From the NCBI GenBank assembly GCA_031278255.1, contig JAITKU010000153.1, positions 1-23,857 on the forward strand: DNA of 23,857 bases, in the 5' to 3' direction. Positions within the stretch are counted from its first letter, which is position 1; each line of letters starts with the position of its first letter. Positions 23,103-23,857 of the stretch are shown in pieces. The position numbers and the translations under genes are program-made. This DNA is from Eubacteriales Family XIII. Incertae Sedis bacterium (lineage in GTDB: Bacteria; Bacillota; Clostridia; Peptostreptococcales; Anaerovoracaceae). The notes under the pieces were generated by a model. That model saw only the letters and a list, made by a program, of their open reading frames with translations, was not told the origin of the DNA and did not search any database.

Positions 23103-23789
23103 ATGAACAGTATCTGCATATTCGGGGATTCCATCGCAAAAGGCGTGGTCTTTGACGCCGTGAAGAAGAAATATTCCCTGCTGAAAGACAGCTTTGCGAA
23201 CAGGCTCGGCAGGGAGGGCTTTCGCGTCACGAATCACGCGCGCTTCGGATGTACGGTGACGGAGGGCATGAAGATACTGCTGCGGTGCCAAAAGACGCTC
23301 GGCGCCTGCGATCTGACACTGCTGGAGTTCGGCGGCAACGACTGCGATTACGACTGGGATGCGGTATCGCGCGATCCCGCGCGAAAGCATGACTGCAAGA
23401 CGCCGATCGCGGCGTTTGCGGAAAGGTACAAGGCCCTGATCGACACAATCCGCGCGCAGGAAAGCCGGCCCGTGCTGCTGACGCTTCCGCCCGTGGACGA
23501 ACATCGGTACTTCGCGTGGATCAGCAAGGGACGCGGCGCCGACAACATCATCGGCTTTCTCGGAAGCGTCCGGACGATCTTCACATGGCAGGAAAAATAC
23601 AGCGGCATCGTGCGCGCGCTCGCGGAGAGCTGCCACGTGCCGCTCGTCGATGTGCGCGCCGCCTTCCTCGCGCTGCGGGATTATCGCGCCGGCCTGTGCG
23701 CGGACGGCATCCACCCAAACGAAACGGGGCACCGCCTGATCTTCGAGCTTCTCAAATCGAAGCTGCTGCCGCTCGCGGCCGGCCCGTGA
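23103..23789 (+). CDS. SGNH/GDSL-family hydrolase
   Basis: This 228-residue protein is a likely esterase or deacetylase of the SGNH superfamily. Block I is ICIFGDSIAKG near residue 9, carrying the catalytic Ser in the form GDSI. Block III is LEFGGNDCDYD, giving the oxyanion Asn. Block V is CADGIHPNETGH, giving the catalytic Asp and His. The block II Gly is probably in HARFGCTV. No signal peptide or membrane segment is present, so it acts in the cytoplasm. GGAGGGA lies 5 nt before the ATG. It is transcribed divergently from the oxidoreductase gene across a 253-nt spacer. Carbohydrate O-acetyl or acyl esters are common substrates for close types, but the substrate here is not identifiable. Confidence 0.88.
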   Translation: MNSICIFGDSIAKGVVFDAVKKKYSLLKDSFANRLGREGFRVTNHARFGCTVTEGMKILLRCQKTLGACDLTLLEFGGNDCDYDWDAVSRDPARKHDCKTPIAAFAERYKALIDTIRAQESRPVLLTLPPVDEHRYFAWISKGRGADNIIGFLGSVRTIFTWQEKYSGIVRALAESCHVPLVDVRAAFLALRDYRAGLCADGIHPNETGHRLIFELLKSKLLPLAAGP

Positions 23790-23857
23790 AAGCGTCCGTT
23801 CTCCGGCGGATTGACGCCCCGCGTCCAAGAAAAGGCGTCTGCGCGGATCTTCCGTGC

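Noticed and set aside
23790..23857. Gene or terminator at the right end
   Set aside because: The last 68 bases contain no start with a ribosome site and no hairpin followed by T; nothing can be supported.

Overview
The window looks like a chromosomal segment of an uncultured, fairly GC-rich Bacillota (Clostridia-like) bacterium. The reasons are strong Gram-positive Shine-Dalgarno sites, an SLH-anchored surface protein, the DUF5693 and DUF6020-type membrane proteins common in that phylum, and sigma-A-like promoters with 17-nt spacers. Genus cannot be read from the sequence. No tRNA, rRNA, CRISPR array, insertion sequence or phage gene was seen.

Layout. (1) 126-9539, plus strand: a surface-polysaccharide block. 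It holds a secreted GH26-like glycoside hydrolase, an SLH-anchored phosphodiester glycosidase, a polytopic DUF6020-like GT-C protein, a DUF5693 membrane protein, a GtrA-like flippase and a GtrB/DPM1-like family 2 glycosyltransferase. The last four are overlapping or closely packed and probably make, flip and use an undecaprenyl-phosphate sugar for wall-polymer decoration. (2) 9540-9923: a regulatory leader. A good promoter (9632-9660) is followed by a previously uncalled 30-codon ORF (9697-9789) with nine Phe codons and one Tyr codon, then a perfect 30-bp palindrome (9840-9869), then a GC hairpin beside the aroB ribosome site. (3) 9924-17435, plus strand: aroB-aroA-aroC-aroK/E fusion-aroF-pheA-aroQ. 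These encode all seven shikimate-pathway steps plus chorismate mutase/prephenate dehydratase, so one transcript can carry erythrose-4-phosphate and PEP to phenylpyruvate. (4) 17455-21494, minus strand: a V4R sensor protein, a GGDEF diguanylate cyclase and glycogen phosphorylase, apparently one operon from the promoter at 21524-21552. (5) 21626-22849, minus strand: a saccharopine-dehydrogenase-like oxidoreductase with a long, structured 5' UTR. It is divergent from (6) an SGNH/GDSL hydrolase at 23103-23789.

The most notable system is the Phe-rich leader ahead of the aro-pheA operon. It looks like ribosome-mediated (pheL/trpL-type) attenuation controlling the whole common aromatic pathway, in a type of organism where T-box control would be the usual expectation. 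The enzymes fit the same logic: AroF carries an N-terminal regulatory domain and PheA a C-terminal ACT domain with the Phe-binding ESRP motif, so Phe probably acts both on expression and on enzyme activity. The second notable arrangement is the translationally coupled V4R / diguanylate cyclase / glycogen phosphorylase operon, which suggests a link between c-di-GMP signalling and glycogen breakdown.
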